Positions 23,705-25,710 of a DNA stretch of 25,710 nucleotides are shown piece after piece (positions within the stretch are counted from its first letter, which is position 1; each line of letters begins with the position of its first letter). The notes below the pieces were generated by a model. It made no database searches. It saw only the letters and a program-made list of their open reading frames with translations, and was not told the origin of the DNA. The stretch comes from CAYTSW01 sp964440605 (GTDB taxonomy: Bacteria > Planctomycetota > Phycisphaerae > Phycisphaerales > UBA1924). A program made the position numbers and the translations under genes. The stretch is taken from NCBI GenBank assembly GCA_964440605.1, contig CAYTSW010000028.1:1-25710 (forward strand). Reading direction: 5' to 3'.

Positions 23705-24002
23705 CGCGAACCGTGCCACGCGTTGCTCGCAACCCGTGNNNNNNNNNNNNNNNNNNNNNNNNNNNNNNNNNNNNNNNNNNNNNNNNNNNNNNNNNNNNNN
23801 NNNNNNNNNNNNNNNNNNNNNNNNNNNNNNNNNNNNNNGTTGCTCGCAACCCGTGTTGCCTGGCGATTCAAGACCTCACGGGCGCACGAGCTTGTGCTTC
23901 ACCCGTAACAACCGCACGGCTTGCAAGCCAGCCGTGGCACATCAGTGCGCGTGCCACGGGTTGACCGCGCAGCGGCAACCCGTGCCTACCCCCCCGCCGC
24001 TC
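23705..24002. repeat. Mosaic of short inverted repeats in the pyk-hydrolase intergenic region
   Basis: Apart from the N gap, this region is almost wholly made of hairpin-forming units. (a) 23717-23738 is a near-perfect 10-bp stem built from CACGCGTTGC and GCAACCCGTG with one mismatch. (b) 23839-23855 repeats its last 17 bases. (c) 23878-23906 is an imperfect hairpin (ACGGG/CCCGT and GCAC/GTGC). (d) 23915-23936 has CACGGCT/AGCCGTG enclosing the palindrome GGCTTGCAAGCC (23918-23929). (e) 23932-23959 has CCGTGGCAC/GTGCCACGG. (f) 23955-23984 has CACGGGTTG/CAACCCGTG continuing past one bulged A into CCGC/GCGG. The motif CACGGGTTG...CAACCCGTG recurs, which suggests a REP/MITE-like dispersed element family. 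No gene is supported here. Confidence 0.8.
23739..23838. other. Assembly gap (100 N)
   Basis: Exactly 100 N, a conventional placeholder length for a gap of unknown size. The same 17 bases (GTTGCTCGCAACCCGTG) touch both edges, at 23722-23738 and 23839-23855, so the assembly broke inside a repeat. The true distance may be anything from a simple overlap to a long array or inserted element. Confidence 0.95.
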
Positions 24003-24373
24003 TCAATCCTGCAAACCCATTACCCACCGCATGCCCTCCTCGAACAGGCGCGCGGAATCTCCGTGCCAGCCGTGCCCGCCTTTGTACGTCGCGAGCCGCA
24101 CCTCGGCGCCCGCCTCGATGAGCACGTCGCGCGCCGACTCGGGGAAGCGCATCTGGATGAAGTCGGACGGTGAGTGGATCACCGCCAAGCGTTTGCCACG
24201 CACCGCCTCCCACGACGGCTCACGATTCTTGTGGAAGACCGACATCATCACCACCGCGCCCGCGAGTCCGACGTCATCGTGCGCGAGCGCCGCGTAGACC
24301 GGCGGCCCGCCTGGCCCGCAGCCGTTGTCGTCGTCACGAGCACCGCACCGAACAGCCAGAGCCACCGCATCAT
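24003..24373 (-). pseudogene. Remnant of an exported alpha/beta hydrolase, internally deleted and frameshifted
   Basis: The original start is intact: AGGAGG lies six bases before ATG 24373 and opens a signal peptide (MMRWLWLFGAVLVTTTTAAG). That frame stops at 24248 after 41 codons. In the neighbouring frame the C-terminal third of an alpha/beta hydrolase is well preserved from about 24305 down to 24003: GGPPVYAALAHDDVG, MMSVFHKN, VRGKRLAVIHSPSDFIQ with the presumed catalytic Asp, and YKGGHGWHGD with the presumed catalytic His. The middle of the fold, including the serine nucleophile elbow, is missing. GGCCCGC occurs twice at the junction (24304-24310 and 24313-24319), consistent with deletion between short repeats. 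A product with catalytic activity is not expected. A sequencing or assembly error remains possible this close to the gap. Confidence 0.7.
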
Positions 24374-24441
24374 GCCGCACCTCCTGGAGGGAGCTTCGTG
24401 TACAGCATGAAACTAACACCGCTTGCAGATTGAAGGAAGCG

Positions 24442-25119
24442 CTACGCTGAGGATTCGGCTGGCCCGCTCGCCCAGGCGACGGTTACCCGCCACGCGCTCT
24501 GCGATCCCTCGTCCTCCACGACCTCGCCCCCGCCCTCGCGCACCACTTCTCGCAGCACCGATGGAGCCACCGGCCGACCGATGAAGCCGCCTTCGGACTC
24601 GAGCGTGAGCAGGCGTTGACCCGCGTGCACGTTGCGTGCCTCGCGCACGACCAGTGACGCCGGGTGCTCTTCAAGCCACGCCATCATCGCGATGCAGTGC
24701 GTCAGCACCACCATTGCCAGCGACGACTCAGGCGCCACAAAGCCCTCCTCGTTCTCCTGCGGCAGCTCCGCCTGCAGCGTCACACGCTCGTCCAGCACGC
24801 TCTTCGCCAGCGGTTTGAGCAGGGGCCACATCTCCCGCAGCGTCGTCGGCTCCTCGGACTCGGCGAACGGCGGCAACCGCACCCACTCCAGCGCCGATCG
24901 CTGCTCGTCCAGCATCGACGTCATCATGCGCACGCCCGACGACAGCCGCTGCCCGTCGCGCCCCGCCGAACTCTCCACCCGCGCGAGCAGCTTCGACCCC
25001 GGGTACAGCAGGTTGCCCAAGCCGTGGCGGATCGTCTTCGTCCATCGGCAGAGCAGCACGACGCGCTCGCGCACGGCCTCGTCGATCTCCCGGTGCAACG
25101 CCGTCACCTGTTCATCCAT
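24442..25119 (-). CDS. Degenerate histidine kinase / histidine phosphotransfer-like protein
   Basis: A 225-aa cytoplasmic protein. Residues 1-75 are helical with a kinase-like phosphoacceptor region, TIRHGLGNLLYP, where H32 sits as in HDLNNLL-type dimerisation helices. Residues 95-225 follow the outline of an ATPase domain, but its nucleotide-binding signatures are not recognisable: the N box position reads VVLTHCIAMMAWLEEHP, and the glycine-rich D/G boxes appear only as LESEGGFIG. This pattern resembles ChpT-like phosphotransfer proteins, which keep the fold but not ATP binding; homology to ChpT itself is not claimed. The start overlaps the upstream hybrid kinase gene by 8 bases, so the two products probably work together, passing phosphate from the kinase's receiver to a regulator elsewhere. 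Confidence 0.55.
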   Translation of the reverse strand: MDEQVTALHREIDEAVRERVVLLCRWTKTIRHGLGNLLYPGSKLLARVESSAGRDGQRLSSGVRMMTSMLDEQRSALEWVRLPPFAESEEPTTLREMWPLLKPLAKSVLDERVTLQAELPQENEEGFVAPESSLAMVVLTHCIAMMAWLEEHPASLVVREARNVHAGQRLLTLESEGGFIGRPVAPSVLREVVREGGGEVVEDEGSQSAWRVTVAWASGPAESSA

Positions 25120-25710
25120 CCCGGCGTCCTCCGGCCCCGCTCTCGGCCGCCAGCATCCCCGCGAGGAAGGAGGCGATGACCTCGCTCGACGTCGGCTTGC
25201 GGAAGACCCGTTCCTCGCGCAGGTCTTCGGGCAGGTCCTCGGGGTTGTAACCGGTGAGCAGCGCGAAGGGCACGCCCTCGTCGCGCAGGCGTCGGGCGAG
25301 CGGGTAGACCTTCACGCCGTCGAGATCGACATCGAGCACCGCGCCGTCAAATCCGTCCTCGTCGACCAACCGCGTCGCGGCAGGAAGCGTCGATACCGGG
25401 CCGACCACGCTGAAGCCCTCGTCCTCCAGGTCCTCGGCGAGCGCCATGGCCAGCGCGAGCGTATCTTCGACGATCAGCACGCGCCCCGTCGCTTGCCGGG
25501 TGGTGCGGTGCCCGTCCACCACACGATCGACGCTCGTCGGCGCGAGCTTGGGATCGTCGGCCGCCACTCTCTCCATCTTGGCCTTCTTCGACGAACGCCG
25601 CTGCAGCGCCGACGTCGGGAACCACAGCCGCACATCCACGCCGTCTGGCCTCGCCTGGCGCTCGACGGTGCCGCCGAGTTCGTATTCGACGAGCTGTTGC
25701 ATGAGCTTCG
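25112..25710 (-). CDS. Hybrid histidine kinase, C-terminal part (HWE/HisKA_2 ATPase end plus receiver), 5' cut by window edge
   Basis: The reading frame is open to the window end, so this is the 3' part of a larger gene. Upstream of the first in-window ATG (25702) the frame reads KL and then MQQLVEYELGGTVERQ and VDVRLWFP, which is how HWE/HisKA_2 kinase ATPase domains end. A charged linker of about 40 residues follows, then a complete receiver domain (about 73-185 counted from 25702): E79-D80, phosphoacceptor D124 in AVLDVDLDG, T150 in LLTGYN, and K169 in FRKP. Treating 25702 as a start would give a receiver with a meaningless N-terminus. The stop overlaps the next gene by 8 bases. Signal and output are unknown. 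Confidence 0.85.
   Translation of the reverse strand, partial: KLMQQLVEYELGGTVERQARPDGVDVRLWFPTSALQRRSSKKAKMERVAADDPKLAPTSVDRVVDGHRTTRQATGRVLIVEDTLALAMALAEDLEDEGFSVVGPVSTLPAATRLVDEDGFDGAVLDVDLDGVKVYPLARRLRDEGVPFALLTGYNPEDLPEDLREERVFRKPTSSEVIASFLAGMLAAESGAGGRRDG

Noticed and set aside
23560..23964. ORFs crossing the N gap
   Set aside because: They only exist because N was translated as X; no coding evidence lies on either side.
23705..24002. CRISPR array
   Set aside because: Units are inverted repeats of differing length with no regular spacers, and no cas gene is nearby.

Overview
The window is a 25.7 kb piece of a GC-rich bacterial genome, given as a scaffold with one 100-N gap. The gene set points to Planctomycetota, probably a Phycisphaerae-like lineage. 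It includes a complete Bat/MoxR operon, a SelL-type redoxin beside a small membrane protein, a Tat-exported Mn superoxide dismutase, an atypical pyruvate kinase and a HWE/HisKA_2-type hybrid kinase. The taxonomic call is inference; there is no rRNA or marker gene here. Coding density is very high, and most neighbouring genes overlap by 1-8 bases, so translational coupling is common.

Layout. (1) 1-5296, minus strand: a carbohydrate ABC importer operon reading solute-binding protein, MalF-type permease, MalG-type permease, ATPase (cut by the window edge), behind a good sigma70-like promoter. The binding protein and the MalF-type permease are both much larger than usual. (2) 5412-8584, plus strand: a small unknown protein, tRNA-Gln(CUG) with its own promoter and terminator, then a three-gene unit of ArnT/PMT-like glycosyltransferase, four-helix membrane protein and SelL/AhpC-TSA_2 redoxin. 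(3) 8585-20942, minus strand: a ten-gene cluster in transcription order moxR, DUF58, DUF4381-like protein, batA, batB, batC, batD, batE and two exported thioredoxin-like proteins. Nearly every junction is an ATGA/GTGA-type overlap. (4) 20943-23704, plus strand: exported MnSOD and a C-terminally short pyruvate kinase with an N-terminal extension, separated by a leader containing three hairpins. (5) 23705-24002: a mosaic of inverted repeats that holds the assembly gap. (6) 24003-25710, minus strand: the wreck of an exported alpha/beta hydrolase, then a degenerate kinase/phosphotransfer protein and the C-terminal part of a hybrid histidine kinase.

How the genes work together. The importer should capture and import a sugar or oligosaccharide. 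The MoxR-Bat cluster is predicted to couple a cytoplasmic AAA+ chaperone to membrane VWA proteins (BatA, BatB) and their periplasmic partners (BatC-E). The two thioredoxin-like proteins at its 3' end suggest an envelope redox or folding role. The SelL-type redoxin and exported SOD add to an oxidative-stress theme, though they are separate transcription units. The last two genes look like a phosphorelay whose output is outside the window.

The most notable items are the enlarged MalF-type permease, the Bat operon ending in two divergent thioredoxin paralogs, a pyruvate kinase predicted to be K+-independent and lacking its allosteric domain, the palindrome cluster that broke the assembly, and the internally deleted hydrolase gene. 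I found no CRISPR array, transposase, prophage or clearly unprecedented system.
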